64,000 nt of DNA from RGIG8748 sp045544515 (GCA_045544515.1 JAZPZD010000002.1:1-64000); one strand, 5' to 3'. Counted from the stretch's first letter, positions 44,599 through 53,952 are shown. The notes: generated by a model not told the origin, from the sequence alone. Translations and numbers: made by a program.

Positions 44599-45663
44599 AT
44601 GTTAGACTCTAAAGCATTTGAAAAAGCAATGAAAAATTCGGAGTTTGTTCTGTTCAAAATTGCAGAGGCAAAAGCCGGAGACAACATAATAGTAATTGGT
44701 GACAGTGCATCATATCAGAACGATTTACTTTTCTGCCACTGTGCCAAAAATCACGGAATAAACGCTATGAGAATAGACCTGGATATATACGGCGGCGAAG
44801 AAGGATACGATAACCTTCCCATAATGGAGCCACTGCGTCAGGCTATTTTTGCAGCTGATATTTCTTTTATGACAACACCACAGATCAAAACAAGCTTTTC
44901 TCACTTCCTTGGTTCTCAGACTGCCGGTGATACATCACTTACCGGTGCAGGCAAGAGATATATTTTTGAAATTGACGGTCTTGACAAATGGGACCTCAAC
45001 GAAGAAGAAGTACTGCTTAACCGCAAGCGTGCACTTGCACTGTATTCATGGCTTCAGAAAGCTGACGAGGTTCATGTTACAACACCAAAGGGTACTGACT
45101 TTAAGGTTAAGGTTGGAAATGAGCCCGACGGTATGTATCCGGTTATGGGAATTATTCCATTTTATTCCGAAGTTGCAATCGTGCCGAAGATAGGTACAGC
45201 AAATGGTGTTGTTGTTTCTGACGGAGCATCGGAAAGAACATTTAACCAGCGTTGTTTCCCTATTCGTCCCAATATACCCGGTTATCGTGAGCTTAACCGT
45301 CAACCTATGAAGATGGTATACGAAAACAGTGTTCTTGTTGAATACAGCGGTGACCCTGTTCAGGTTAAAAGATTTGACGATTTAATGGCAAAAGTAGATC
45401 CAAAGCCAAATCTTTGTGATGAGCTTGGCCTTGTTACTACTACATCTGCCGAAAACAACATATACGGCTGGAAGGTTGATGAAAGCCACCAGAGACATTG
45501 CGTTCATGTTGCAATCGGAAACAATGCCAATCGTAAGGAAATTATCCACTCTACAGAGCATGTAGATTTTGATGTACATAACCCCGTAGTAAAAGTTGAC
45601 GGCAAGGTTATATATGACGGTGAAAAGTTCAACGACGAACTCATCTTCTCAATGGCAGACTAA
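44599..45663 (+). CDS. M29 aminopeptidase-like / NicX-type metal enzyme
   Basis: This 354-residue protein resembles the M29 (aminopeptidase T) fold, whose members include thermophilic aminopeptidases and 2,5-dihydroxypyridine dioxygenases. The C-terminal part has the clustered metal-ligand type residues HxxxH-x-D (IIHSTEHVDFD) followed by VDGKVIYDG, as in M29. The reaction cannot be told from sequence. The AGGAGG site and strong promoter suggest good expression. It is divergent from an AraC regulator, a pattern common for catabolic genes. Confidence 0.75.
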   Translation: MLDSKAFEKAMKNSEFVLFKIAEAKAGDNIIVIGDSASYQNDLLFCHCAKNHGINAMRIDLDIYGGEEGYDNLPIMEPLRQAIFAADISFMTTPQIKTSFSHFLGSQTAGDTSLTGAGKRYIFEIDGLDKWDLNEEEVLLNRKRALALYSWLQKADEVHVTTPKGTDFKVKVGNEPDGMYPVMGIIPFYSEVAIVPKIGTANGVVVSDGASERTFNQRCFPIRPNIPGYRELNRQPMKMVYENSVLVEYSGDPVQVKRFDDLMAKVDPKPNLCDELGLVTTTSAENNIYGWKVDESHQRHCVHVAIGNNANRKEIIHSTEHVDFDVHNPVVKVDGKVIYDGEKFNDELIFSMAD

Positions 45664-45672
45664 ACAAATGTC

Positions 45673-45708
45673 AAATAAGCATTACCGCAAGGTAGTGCTT
45701 ATTTTTTT
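45673..45708 (+). terminator. Terminator after the M29-like gene
   Basis: The stem AATAAGCATTACC/GGTAGTGCTTATT with a GCAA loop is followed by a T-run. Confidence 0.92.
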
Positions 45709-45731
45709 ACAAAAAATCCCCGAAATATCAA

Positions 45732-45760
45732 TTGACTTATTTTACCTGCAGTGATATAAT
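45732..45760 (+). promoter_or_regulatory. Promoter in front of the amidohydrolase relic
   Basis: It has -35 TTGACT (45732-45737), a 17-bp spacer and -10 TATAAT (45755-45760), with a GGGAGAAG ribosome site 15 bp further on. Confidence 0.7.
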
Positions 45761-45790
45761 ATTTAAAATTTTATCAAGGGAGAAGATATT

Positions 45791-46067
45791 ATGAAAATTG
45801 ACTGTCATCTTCATACAAGTACCGATAGTAAATACACTGCAGACAAAGGCTTTGACACAGATGCCTTTTTACTGGATTAATCCCCTGGAAGACGGTGCAT
45901 TAGAGCAGGTAGACCTTGCCATAGAAAAGGGCTTTGTTGCGTTCAAAATGATATGCAGAGATTATCTGTCCGGCTGCAACAAGTCTATGGATGTTCTCGA
46001 AAGAATAGCCCAAAGAGGCAAATCTGATGAAGTTGCAAACAAAGTAATACCCCTTGTAGGACAATAA
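45791..46067 (+). pseudogene. Decayed amidohydrolase gene
   Basis: The start reads MKIDCHLHTSTDSKYT, the metal-binding opening of amidohydrolases, but it stops after 29 codons at 45880. In another frame, 45881-46067 continues with LEQVDLAIEKGFVAFKMI and LERIAQRG, which look like a helix-strand part of the same family. Intact family members have about 250-290 residues, so most of the middle is gone. The promoter and ribosome site are still good, so a 29-residue peptide could be made. Confidence 0.65.
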
Positions 46068-46142
46068 TACACTCTGCAGGGCACAGTACAAAGGCGTATT
46101 GTGCCCTGTCCAAAATAAATTTATTTTTTTTGCGAAAAAGTA

Positions 46143-46171
46143 TTGACAATTGCCAAAAAAAGTAGTATACT
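46143..46171 (+). promoter_or_regulatory. Promoter of the tRNA Val-Thr-Tyr cluster
   Basis: It has -35 TTGACA (46143-46148), a 17-bp spacer and -10 TATACT (46166-46171), 31 bp before tRNA-Val. Confidence 0.88.
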
Positions 46172-46202
46172 ATCAAAGTCGCCAATGAGTGACATAGTGT
46201 AC

Positions 46203-46278
46203 GGGAGCTTAGCTCAGCTGGGAGAGCATCTGCCTTACAAGCAGAGGGTCACAGGTTCGAGCCCTGTAGCTCCCACCA
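46203..46278 (+). tRNA. tRNA-Val (TAC)
   Basis: A cloverleaf with acceptor GGGAGCT/AGCTCCC, anticodon TAC (loop CTTACAA) and encoded CCA is visible. Confidence 0.97.
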
Positions 46279-46296
46279 CTTTTAAAAACTAAATAT

Positions 46297-46372
46297 GCTG
46301 GTGTAGCTCAATTGGCAGAGCAGCTGATTTGTAATCAGCAGGTTGCGGGTTCAAGTCCCATCACCAGCTCCA
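46297..46372 (+). tRNA. tRNA-Thr (TGT)
   Basis: The acceptor GCTGGTG/CACCAGC, anticodon TGT (loop TTTGTAA) and encoded CCA are visible. Confidence 0.97.
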
Positions 46373-46457
46373 GGGGAGGTTCCCGAGTGGCCAAAGGGGG
46401 CAGACTGTAAATCTGTTATCTATGATTTCGATGGTTCGAATCCATCTCTCCCCACCA
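46373..46457 (+). tRNA. tRNA-Tyr (GTA)
   Basis: This 85-base tRNA has a long variable arm, anticodon GTA (loop CTGTAAA) and encoded CCA. It starts on the base after tRNA-Thr ends. Confidence 0.96.
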
Positions 46458-46488
46458 AAAATCCGTACACGAAAGTGTGCGGATTTTT
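46458..46488 (+). terminator. Terminator of the Val-Thr-Tyr cluster
   Basis: The stem AAAATCCGTACAC/GTGTGCGGATTTT with a GAAA loop ends in Ts. Confidence 0.92.
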
Positions 46489-46597
46489 ACTTATTACCTA
46501 TTCACTCTTCATTATTCCCTAAAAATATTTGAGTACGGATTTTTGGGAAGTAATAACTAATAGTGACTAAGTGAAAAAAACTTTTCGAGGTAAACAA

Positions 46598-47311
46598 ATG
46601 AAAAACAACACATTTTTAAAAGGAATATCCGACGGAATGCCGATTTGCCTGGGATATCTGTCCGTAGCATTTGCATTCGGGATATTTTCTGTAGAAAACG
46701 GATTAAGTGTTTTAGAGGCTCTTCTTATATCAATGACAAATGTCACCTCTGCAGGTCAGCTTGCAGCAGTGCCGATAATAGTAACGGGCGGCAGTCTGTA
46801 TGAGCTTGCAGTAACACAGTTTGTAATAAATTTGAGATACGCACTGATGTCCGTTTCGCTTTCGCAGAAATTGCACCGCAATGTGCGATTTGCAGACAAG
46901 TTAATAATAGCCTTTGTAAATACCGACGAAGTGTTTGCAGTATCCGCATCAAAGGGGTATATGCTAAAGCGCAATTATATGTTCGGTCTTATTATCACAC
47001 CGTTTTTGGGGTGGTCACTGGGGACTCTTCTCGGTGCTGTTGCAGGCAATATCCTGCCCACTGCTGTGATATCATCTCTTGGAATTGCGATATATGCTAT
47101 GTTTATGGCAATAGTTATCCCTGAGGCAAAAAGACGCTCACAAACGGCTCTTTGCGTGATTTTTGCAATAGCTTTGAGTTGTGTGTTTAAATATGCACCT
47201 GTTTTTGCCAAAATCCCGCAGGGCTTTGTGATAATAATATGTGCCTGCATTGCAAGTGCATTATTTGCCGTTATTATGCCGGTGCCGCAGATAGAAAGCG
47301 AGGATAAGTGA
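46598..47311 (+). CDS. azlC: AzlC-family amino acid exporter, large subunit
   Basis: This 237-residue membrane protein has about seven hydrophobic segments and the AzlC opening (FLKGISDGMPICLGYLSVAFAFGI). AzlC and AzlD together export branched-chain amino acids. A GAGGT site supports ATG 46598; the frame is open nine codons upstream without support. azlD follows after one base. Confidence 0.92.
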   Translation: MKNNTFLKGISDGMPICLGYLSVAFAFGIFSVENGLSVLEALLISMTNVTSAGQLAAVPIIVTGGSLYELAVTQFVINLRYALMSVSLSQKLHRNVRFADKLIIAFVNTDEVFAVSASKGYMLKRNYMFGLIITPFLGWSLGTLLGAVAGNILPTAVISSLGIAIYAMFMAIVIPEAKRRSQTALCVIFAIALSCVFKYAPVFAKIPQGFVIIICACIASALFAVIMPVPQIESEDK

Positions 47312-47312
47312 T

Positions 47313-47627
47313 ATGACAAAAAACTTTTTTATATATCTTTTTGTTATGGCAGGGGTTACATACCTTATCCGTATGCTCCCTCTCATACTTGTAAAAAAGA
47401 AGATAACAAATGGGTTTTTGCTTTCTTTTTTGTACTACATACCCTATGCGGTGCTCTCTGTAATGACAATTCCTGCAATTTTCTTTTCTACTAATCATAC
47501 ATCGTCGGCTTTGGCAGGCTTTTTGACGGCACTTGTACCTGCATATAAGGGCAAGAGCCTCCTTGCTGTTGCGATAACCGCCTGCTTTGCCGTACTTGTA
47601 TGCGAATGTGTTATAATTTACATATGA
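47313..47627 (+). CDS. azlD: AzlD-family amino acid exporter, small subunit
   Basis: This 104-residue membrane protein has about four hydrophobic segments and the AzlD motif YLIRMLPLIL. It pairs with AzlC, whose gene ends one base upstream. Confidence 0.9.
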   Translation: MTKNFFIYLFVMAGVTYLIRMLPLILVKKKITNGFLLSFLYYIPYAVLSVMTIPAIFFSTNHTSSALAGFLTALVPAYKGKSLLAVAITACFAVLVCECVIIYI

Positions 47628-47643
47628 AAAAAGGTGAACTAAT

Positions 47644-48990
47644 TTGAACCAGGCAGAACTTCATTATCAAAAAATGACCACAACTCCTGTTGCATCGCTT
47701 GTTGTACGGTTAGGAATACCCACAACAATCTCTATGCTCATAACCAATATCTACAATATGGCAGACACATACTTTGTAGGAACTCTGGGCGAGAGTGCAC
47801 AGGCAGCAACGGGAATACTCTTTACCCTGCAGGCTATTATTCAGGCAATCGCCTTTATGATGGGTCAGGGCTCGGGAACTATGGTTTCCAAAGCACTTGC
47901 AGACAAAAACCGCACGCAAGCATCGGAATATGTTTCTACTGCCTTTTTCTCGGGCGGCCTTGCAGCTCTTTTGTTATCGGTATTTGGTCTTTTGTTTCTG
48001 GAACCGTTTATGTCATTTCTGGGAAGCACCAAGACGATTCTCCCCTACGCCTGTGACTACGGTATGTGGGTTTTAATATCCTGCCCTTTTATGGTGTGCT
48101 CGCTTGTTTTAAACAACTGTCTCCGCTACGAAGGCAAGGCGTTTTACTCTATGATAGGTCTTACAACAGGCGGTATATTAAACATTTTCGGCGACTGGCT
48201 TCTGGTACCGATACTCGGCGTATACGGTGCAGGACTTGCCACTGCATCTTCGCAGTTTGTGAGTTTTGGCATACTTTTGTATTTCCACATCAAAATGGCA
48301 CAAAGCTCTGTTTCGCCAAAATTTATTTCCAAATCCAAAAAGGTATATTTAACTATTGTCAGAGTTGGATTTCCCGCACTTATCCGTCAGGGACTTGCCT
48401 CTGTATCTCAAGGCCTTCTCAACAACCTCACAAAGCCCTTTGGCGATGCCGCCATTGCCGCTATGAGTGTGGTAAACCGTTTCTGTTCATTTGTAATGTG
48501 TGTGGGTCTAGGAATAGGTCAGGGCTTTCAGCCGGTGGCGTCATTTAACTATCAGGCAAAAAAGTACCGCCGCGTAAAAGAGGGACTTGTCTTTACAATG
48601 GCAATAGGTCTTGTTATGGTAAGTGCTCTTGCAATACCGGGATTTATCTTTGCAAACAGGATTGTCTATGCTTTTCAAAAAAGTCCTGATGTAATAAAAA
48701 TCGGCACATATGCGCTTAAATGGGCAACTATCGGCGTGATGTTTCTGCCCCTCTCGGTACCTGTAAATATGCTGTATCAGAGCATAAGAAAGGCTGCACT
48801 TTCGTCTGTGCTTTCGCTTATGCGCTCGGGGATTATGTTCATACCCACGCTTATTATAACAACTCACTTTCTGGCACTTAAAGGTGTGCAGATATCCCAA
48901 CCGATAGCAGATATATTAACAGGAATTATAAGTATTCCGTTCAGTCTGCATTTTCTTTTTAAAAAGCCGGATGAATTTCTTGACGAATAG
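47644..48990 (+). CDS. MATE-family efflux transporter
   Basis: This 448-residue protein has 12 predicted membrane segments and the family pattern (PTTISMLITNIYNMADTYFVG near the N-terminus). MATE proteins export cationic drugs or metabolites using Na+ or H+. The start is TTG behind AAGGTG. It follows azlD by 16 bp and may share its transcript. Confidence 0.92.
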   Translation: MNQAELHYQKMTTTPVASLVVRLGIPTTISMLITNIYNMADTYFVGTLGESAQAATGILFTLQAIIQAIAFMMGQGSGTMVSKALADKNRTQASEYVSTAFFSGGLAALLLSVFGLLFLEPFMSFLGSTKTILPYACDYGMWVLISCPFMVCSLVLNNCLRYEGKAFYSMIGLTTGGILNIFGDWLLVPILGVYGAGLATASSQFVSFGILLYFHIKMAQSSVSPKFISKSKKVYLTIVRVGFPALIRQGLASVSQGLLNNLTKPFGDAAIAAMSVVNRFCSFVMCVGLGIGQGFQPVASFNYQAKKYRRVKEGLVFTMAIGLVMVSALAIPGFIFANRIVYAFQKSPDVIKIGTYALKWATIGVMFLPLSVPVNMLYQSIRKAALSSVLSLMRSGIMFIPTLIITTHFLALKGVQISQPIADILTGIISIPFSLHFLFKKPDEFLDE

Positions 48991-49038
48991 ATGGTTTTCT
49001 GTTAGAATTAACTTTATAAACATTAAGGATGTGACTAT

Positions 49039-50418
49039 ATGCAAAAGCAAAAAAAGAGTGGCTTTACAAGCTCAATCGGATTTATTCTGTCTGCTGCAGG
49101 AAGTGCAGTAGGTCTTGGAAACATATGGAGGTTTCCGTATCTTGCGGCAAAAGGCGGCGGAGGACTTTTTATACTTATATACATAGTTCTTGCACTTACC
49201 TTTGGTTTTACACTGCTTACCACAGACCTTGCAATAGGCAGAAGAACAGGCAAGAGCTCGCTTCACGCTTTTGGCGAGATTAGCAAAAAGTGGAAGTTTA
49301 TAGGACCTATCACATTTATTGTGCCGTGTATCATTCTCACATACTACTGTGCAATAGGCGGTTGGGTGCTGAAATATATCACCGTATACCTTACAGGTGC
49401 AAGCCATGCGGCAGCTCAAGGAAACTATTTTACATCATTTATTACTTCTTCTGTTTCACCTATCGTTATGATGCTGATATATCTTGCAATTACAGCACTT
49501 GTAGTATATAACGGTGTGGAAAAAGGTGTAGAAAAATTCTCCAAGATAATAATGCCCGGACTTATAGTGATGATTGTGGCTATATGCATATTTGCCCTTA
49601 CCCTATCTCACGACGGAAGAAGTGCAATAGAAGGTCTTAAGATTTATCTTGTACCCAGCTTTGAGGGACTTACAGTAAAGAAGTTTATGAACATACTTCT
49701 GGATGCTACAGGTCAGCTCTTTTATTCGCTTAGTATTGCTATGGGTATTATGGTTACATACGGCTCATATGTAGACAAAAAGGACAACCTCGGCAAATCC
49801 ATTACCCGAATAGAAATTTTTGATACCGGTGTGGCACTTTTGGCAGGACTTATGATTATACCTGCGGTATATGTGTTCCAAGGTGCAGAGGGACTTTCGG
49901 CAAACGGCCCCGGACTTATGTTTGTGGCACTTCCGCAGATATTTGACAAAATGGGCATCATAGGTATAGTTGCCGGTGTGGTATTCTTTGTAATGGTTGC
50001 TTTTGCAGCACTTACCTCTTCGATATCCATTATGGAAACGATAGTTGCAAGTATCATGGAAAAAACAGGCAAGACCAGAAAGCAGATCAGCCTTTTTACT
50101 GCAATTTTTTCGGCAATCGGTGCTGTGATAGTTTGCCTCGGTTACAACCTGTTCTACTTTGAATTTGAACTGCCCAACGGCACAGTCGGACAAATCCTCG
50201 ATATTGCGGACTATGTAAGTAATTCACTTCTTATGCCGCTTGTTGCTTTGTTTACAAGTATCCTGATTGGCTGGGTTGTTAAACCAAAATGGGTAATAGA
50301 AGAATTGGAATCATCCGGCCACAAATTTACAAGAAAGACGCTCTATACAATAGTAATAAAATATATTGTACCCGTTGTTATGGCTGTGCTCATTTTGCAG
50401 GCATTAGGAATTCTTTAA
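49039..50418 (+). CDS. Neurotransmitter:sodium symporter family transporter
   Basis: This 459-residue protein has 11-12 membrane segments and the NSS signature GSAVGLGNIWRFPYLA (about 18-33), which holds substrate and sodium in LeuT-type transporters. It probably takes up amino acids. The AAGGATG site precedes the ATG. Its terminator stem is duplicated around an inserted repeat. Confidence 0.93.
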   Translation: MQKQKKSGFTSSIGFILSAAGSAVGLGNIWRFPYLAAKGGGGLFILIYIVLALTFGFTLLTTDLAIGRRTGKSSLHAFGEISKKWKFIGPITFIVPCIILTYYCAIGGWVLKYITVYLTGASHAAAQGNYFTSFITSSVSPIVMMLIYLAITALVVYNGVEKGVEKFSKIIMPGLIVMIVAICIFALTLSHDGRSAIEGLKIYLVPSFEGLTVKKFMNILLDATGQLFYSLSIAMGIMVTYGSYVDKKDNLGKSITRIEIFDTGVALLAGLMIIPAVYVFQGAEGLSANGPGLMFVALPQIFDKMGIIGIVAGVVFFVMVAFAALTSSISIMETIVASIMEKTGKTRKQISLFTAIFSAIGAVIVCLGYNLFYFEFELPNGTVGQILDIADYVSNSLLMPLVALFTSILIGWVVKPKWVIEELESSGHKFTRKTLYTIVIKYIVPVVMAVLILQALGIL

Positions 50419-50427
50419 TAAATGTTA

Positions 50428-50454
50428 AAGCGGTGCTGATTTTACAGCACCGCT
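50428..50454 (+). repeat. Terminator-stem direct repeat, copy 1
   Basis: This 27-base hairpin (AAGCGGTGCTG/CAGCACCGCT) follows the symporter gene but has no T-run. The same 27 bases recur at 50710-50736. Confidence 0.9.
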
Positions 50455-50709
50455 CAGACTGTCGAAAAAGAACGCACCGCAAAGTGAATATAAAAAATCG
50501 ATGCTCATTAGTAAGGAATATTGCAATCATTACTAATGAGCTTTTTTATTTATGTAGCTTTTGTCATAAATGACAAAAGCCGGTATTTTATACACTTTGC
50601 TTACTTCGTCATCGCTCATGGCCGTACCTTTGTACTGCCTGCTTCGCGATTCCTCGTCTGCGTCCATTTTCGTTCGTCTTATCAGCGTGTCGACTTTATC
50701 GACACGCTG
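50455..50709. mobile_element. 255-bp intergenic insertion between two terminator copies
   Basis: This segment sits exactly between the two 27-bp copies. It holds three strong hairpins: GCTCATTAGTAA/TTACTAATGAGC (50503-50541), GCTTTTGTCA/TGACAAAAGC (50557-50580) and AGCGTGTCGA/TCGACACGCT (50684-50708). A small reading frame lies on the minus strand. It looks like a short non-autonomous repeat element, but no second copy is in this window. Confidence 0.55.
50533..50667 (-). CDS. Possible 44-residue reading frame inside the intergenic element
   Basis: On the minus strand an ATG at 50667 opens 44 codons: MDADEESRSRQYKGTAMSDD, followed by a half that includes KVYKIPAFVIYDKSYINKK. The composition looks protein-like, but no clear ribosome site precedes it and the frame stays open further upstream. 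It could be the end of a longer coding sequence carried by the element, or chance. I do not recognise a family. Confidence 0.25.
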   Translation of the reverse strand: MDADEESRSRQYKGTAMSDDEVSKVYKIPAFVIYDKSYINKKAH

Positions 50710-50747
50710 AAGCGGTGCTGATTTTACAGCACCGCTTTTCTTTTTTA
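50710..50747 (+). terminator. Terminator-stem direct repeat, copy 2, with T-run
   Basis: The same 27-base hairpin as at 50428 is followed here by a T-rich tail, so this is the functional terminator of the symporter transcript after the insertion. Confidence 0.85.
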
Positions 50748-52199
50748 TCCAAGTATTTTTACAAATCTTTCGTAAGCATCGTTGAATCCGCTGTCCTGCG
50801 GCTCATACTTAATAACATCAAAGGAAGAAGCAATTATCTTTCTTGCTTCATTCAAATCCTTGATTTCGCCAAGAGCAATGAGCTGAACTGCAATATTACC
50901 GATAGCGGTTGCTTCAATAGGCCCTGCAACAACGGGAACTCCAGTTGCATCTGCGGTCATCTGGCAAAGAAGCTGAGCCTGTGTGCCCCCTCCTACCATA
51001 TGGATTGCCTTGAAGTCGCTGCCTGTACACTCTTTTAAATCTTCAAATGTGTACTTGTATTTCATAGCAAGACTCTCATAGATACAGCGTACAACCTCTG
51101 CGTCAGTTTCGGGAACCGCCTGGCCTGTCTTTTTGCAGAAATCTTTGATTCTCTGTACCTGGTTTCCGGGAGTTACAAACACCTGGTTGTCGGGATCTAT
51201 AAAGCACTTAAAGGGCGAAGCCTCTTGTGCCATAGCTGCCATATCAGAAAAGCTGTATTCCTTCCCTTCGCGTTTAAACTGGCGGCGTGTCTCCTGAATA
51301 ATCCAAAGACCTATGATGTTCTTTAAAAATCTTGTGGTATCATTAACGCCTGTTTCGTTTGTTATATTAAGCTCTGCAGATTTTTCTGTAATGCAGGGCT
51401 TGTCAAGCTCTGTTCCGAAAAGGCTCCATGTACCGCAGGAGATATATACAAAGCTTTCCTCTGTTGCAGGAACTGCGGCTACTGCACTTGCGGTGTCGTG
51501 TCCTGCAACTGCAATAAATGGTTTTGTGTCCATTTCCAGTTCTTCGCAAATTTCTTTTTTCAGCATACCAACCTTTTCCCCGGGAGAAACAAGCTTGGGG
51601 AAGAGGGTCTTTTTAAGTCCGATTTTTTCTATAAGCTCCCAGTTCCACTCTTTTGTATATGGGTTCAAAAGTGCAGAGGTTGATGCCTCGCTCTTTTCTC
51701 CGTAAATCTCACCTGTAAGAAGATATCCAAAAAGCTCCGGTATCATAATAAACTTGTCCGCCAAATCATATATTCCGGGGTTTTTGACCTTGTCTGCAAA
51801 CAGCTGATATATGGTGTTAAAGTTAAGTGCCTGTATACCAGATGACATATACAAATCCTTGTCGGAGATAATTTCTCTTATTTTTTCGGGGATATCGAGA
51901 GTTCTCTCATCGCGATAGTTATAGGGGTTGGACAAAATCTTGCCGTTTTTGTCCACAAGAGCATAGTCAACGCCCCATGTATCTATACCGATACTTGCAA
52001 AATCCACATCCTTAACCTTGCGTATACCCTGCTTTATCTCGTGAAAAAGTCTGGGTAAATCCCAGTAAAAACCGTCATTCATACTGACTGGCTCGTTGTC
52101 AAAGCGATGTACCTCCTCGAGCATGAGCTTGCCGTTTTCCAGGCTTCCTAATATAGCACGACCGCTTGACGCACCAAAATCAAATGCCAATACTTTCAT
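50745..52199 (-). CDS. rhaB: Rhamnulokinase
   Basis: This 484-residue FGGY-family sugar kinase starts MKVLAFDFGASSGRAILG, with the RhaB-type ASSGR motif, and has GIDTWGVDYALVD and GHDTASAVAAVP. It phosphorylates L-rhamnulose in rhamnose breakdown. The GGAGTG site fixes ATG 52199. No other rhamnose genes are adjacent, so the rest of the pathway lies elsewhere. Confidence 0.92.
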   Translation of the reverse strand: MKVLAFDFGASSGRAILGSLENGKLMLEEVHRFDNEPVSMNDGFYWDLPRLFHEIKQGIRKVKDVDFASIGIDTWGVDYALVDKNGKILSNPYNYRDERTLDIPEKIREIISDKDLYMSSGIQALNFNTIYQLFADKVKNPGIYDLADKFIMIPELFGYLLTGEIYGEKSEASTSALLNPYTKEWNWELIEKIGLKKTLFPKLVSPGEKVGMLKKEICEELEMDTKPFIAVAGHDTASAVAAVPATEESFVYISCGTWSLFGTELDKPCITEKSAELNITNETGVNDTTRFLKNIIGLWIIQETRRQFKREGKEYSFSDMAAMAQEASPFKCFIDPDNQVFVTPGNQVQRIKDFCKKTGQAVPETDAEVVRCIYESLAMKYKYTFEDLKECTGSDFKAIHMVGGGTQAQLLCQMTADATGVPVVAGPIEATAIGNIAVQLIALGEIKDLNEARKIIASSFDVIKYEPQDSGFNDAYERFVKILG

Positions 52200-52339
52200 T
52201 ATTTGGGCACTCCTTCCGTATATAGATAAGTTAATTCTAACATAATAACACCGATTTTTCAACTAAAATTATTAGAAAATACTGCCTGTTTTCTACAAAA
52301 TCCGCAATTGTTTTGTGCTAAAATCAATTATGAAAGGCG

Positions 52340-53182
52340 ATGATTGAAATTAGTGCCATATACATAGATGTACTGTTTTTTGTGAATTTTGTAATAAACA
52401 TCTGCATTGCAGTGTCAACAGCATCCATTATGAAGCTCAATATGTATCCATTAAGGATTTTTATTTCTTCTGCTATCGGAGCTCTCTATTCGTGCATCAT
52501 ATTTGTGGGCGATTTTAATGCTCTTACATCGCTTGGTATGAGAATTGCATTTGTTATGCTCATTGTACTTACGGCATTTGGAAGATGCCGCCCCATACAG
52601 TTTGTCAAAAGATGCCTGATGTTTTTTGCCGTAACAGTGGCACTTGGAATATTTACCCTCTCTGTGCTCTATTTTTCGGATATAGGCATACGGCTCGGCG
52701 GAATTATAAAAAACGGCGTTTTTTACTTTGATATACCGATGTATCTTATGCTGGGAATATGCACTGTTTCCTACATCATTCTATCCGTTTTGCAAAAGGC
52801 TTTTAAGCAAAATCCAAGACGCTCTTTTGTAAGGATACGATTAAGCCGTTTGGGGAAAACTGTGGAACTAAAGGCGCTTGTTGACACAGGCAATATGCTA
52901 AAAGATCCGTACAGCAGAAAAAAGGTACTCATAGCCGAATTTGAGGTGCTCTCTCCTCTTTTTGATTTTGATGTCAAAGCAGTGTCGGATGATTTTGATA
53001 ATCTGCCCGAGGGGTTCAGACTTATACCATACTCGTCAATCGGTAACAAGTGCGGCCTTATCGCCGCTTTTGTTCCGGACAGTATACAAATAGAAAAAAG
53101 CGAAGAAAAAGAAATAATCGTTGCCGTTTTCAACGGAACGCTGTCAGGCGGAGGTGACTACAACGCTCTTATAGGCCCGTAA
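52340..53182 (+). CDS. spoIIGA: Sigma-E processing peptidase SpoIIGA
   Basis: This 280-residue protein has five N-terminal membrane segments (about 5-150) and a C-terminal aspartic protease domain with the active-site motif VDTGN (D182). After septation it cuts the pro-sequence of sigma-E in the mother cell. It lies 24 bp before sigE, the standard arrangement. The AAAGGCG site precedes the ATG. Confidence 0.94.
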   Translation: MIEISAIYIDVLFFVNFVINICIAVSTASIMKLNMYPLRIFISSAIGALYSCIIFVGDFNALTSLGMRIAFVMLIVLTAFGRCRPIQFVKRCLMFFAVTVALGIFTLSVLYFSDIGIRLGGIIKNGVFYFDIPMYLMLGICTVSYIILSVLQKAFKQNPRRSFVRIRLSRLGKTVELKALVDTGNMLKDPYSRKKVLIAEFEVLSPLFDFDVKAVSDDFDNLPEGFRLIPYSSIGNKCGLIAAFVPDSIQIEKSEEKEIIVAVFNGTLSGGGDYNALIGP

Positions 53183-53206
53183 TTTTTCAGAAAGGAAGTA
53201 TTTAGT

Positions 53207-53899
53207 GTGAAAAATCTGTTTTTGTTAATCATACAAAAGCTATTTAAAAAAGATATACATTACATCGGCGGCTCTGATGCACTTCCGCCGCCGCTTACCA
53301 AAGAAGAGGAGGAAAGACTTATTAATACTTTAAAAACCCACCCCTCGCTCGTAAGGAGCGAACTCATTGAGAGAAATTTGCGTCTTGTGGTGTACATATC
53401 CAAGAAGTTTGAAAACACGGGGATAAACCTGGAAGACCTTATAAGCATAGGCACAATAGGTCTTATAAAGGCGATAAACACCTTTAACCCCGACAAAAAA
53501 ATAAAGCTTGCAACCTACGCCTCAAGATGTATCGAAAACGAAATACTTATGTATTTACGAAAAAACAACAGCCGAAAAACCGAAATATCCATCGACGAGC
53601 CGCTAAATGTAGACTGGGACGGAAACGAGCTTTTGCTCTCGGATATCCTTGGTACCGACAACGACATAATATATCACAACATAGAGAGCGAGGTTGACAA
53701 GGAACTGCTTAACATTGCCCTCGAAACCCTCTCCGAAAGGGAAAGAAGCATAATGGAATTACGCTTTGGTATGAACAGGCAAAAGGAACGCACTCAAAAA
53801 GAGGTTGCAGACCTTTTGGGGATAAGTCAGTCATATATATCAAGACTTGAGAAAAAAATAATTTCACACTTAAAAAAAGAAATATCAAAGCTTGTATAA
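53207..53899 (+). CDS. sigE: Sporulation sigma factor SigE (pro-form)
   Basis: This 230-residue sigma-70 factor contains regions 2-4 (LEDLISIGTIGLIKAINTF and a C-terminal KEVADLLGISQSYISRLEKK). It directs early mother-cell genes. The N-terminus MKNLFLLIIQKLFKKD is the membrane-bound pro-sequence, followed by the conserved HYIGGSDALPPPL. It is about ten residues shorter than the Bacillus pro-sequence. The start is GTG. The gene that follows is not sigG. Confidence 0.96.
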   Translation: MKNLFLLIIQKLFKKDIHYIGGSDALPPPLTKEEEERLINTLKTHPSLVRSELIERNLRLVVYISKKFENTGINLEDLISIGTIGLIKAINTFNPDKKIKLATYASRCIENEILMYLRKNNSRKTEISIDEPLNVDWDGNELLLSDILGTDNDIIYHNIESEVDKELLNIALETLSERERSIMELRFGMNRQKERTQKEVADLLGISQSYISRLEKKIISHLKKEISKLV

Positions 53900-53952
53900 A
53901 TTTACATAATCTGGCGTATAATGTTAGTACAATCCAGAAAAGGAGAATATAT

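Noticed and set aside
46489..46597. Imperfect inverted repeat between the tRNA terminator and azlC
   Set aside because: Arms of about 35 bases (ATTCCCTAAAAAT and ATTTTTGGGAA at the centre) could be a decayed small repeat, but the match is weak and no second copy is seen here.
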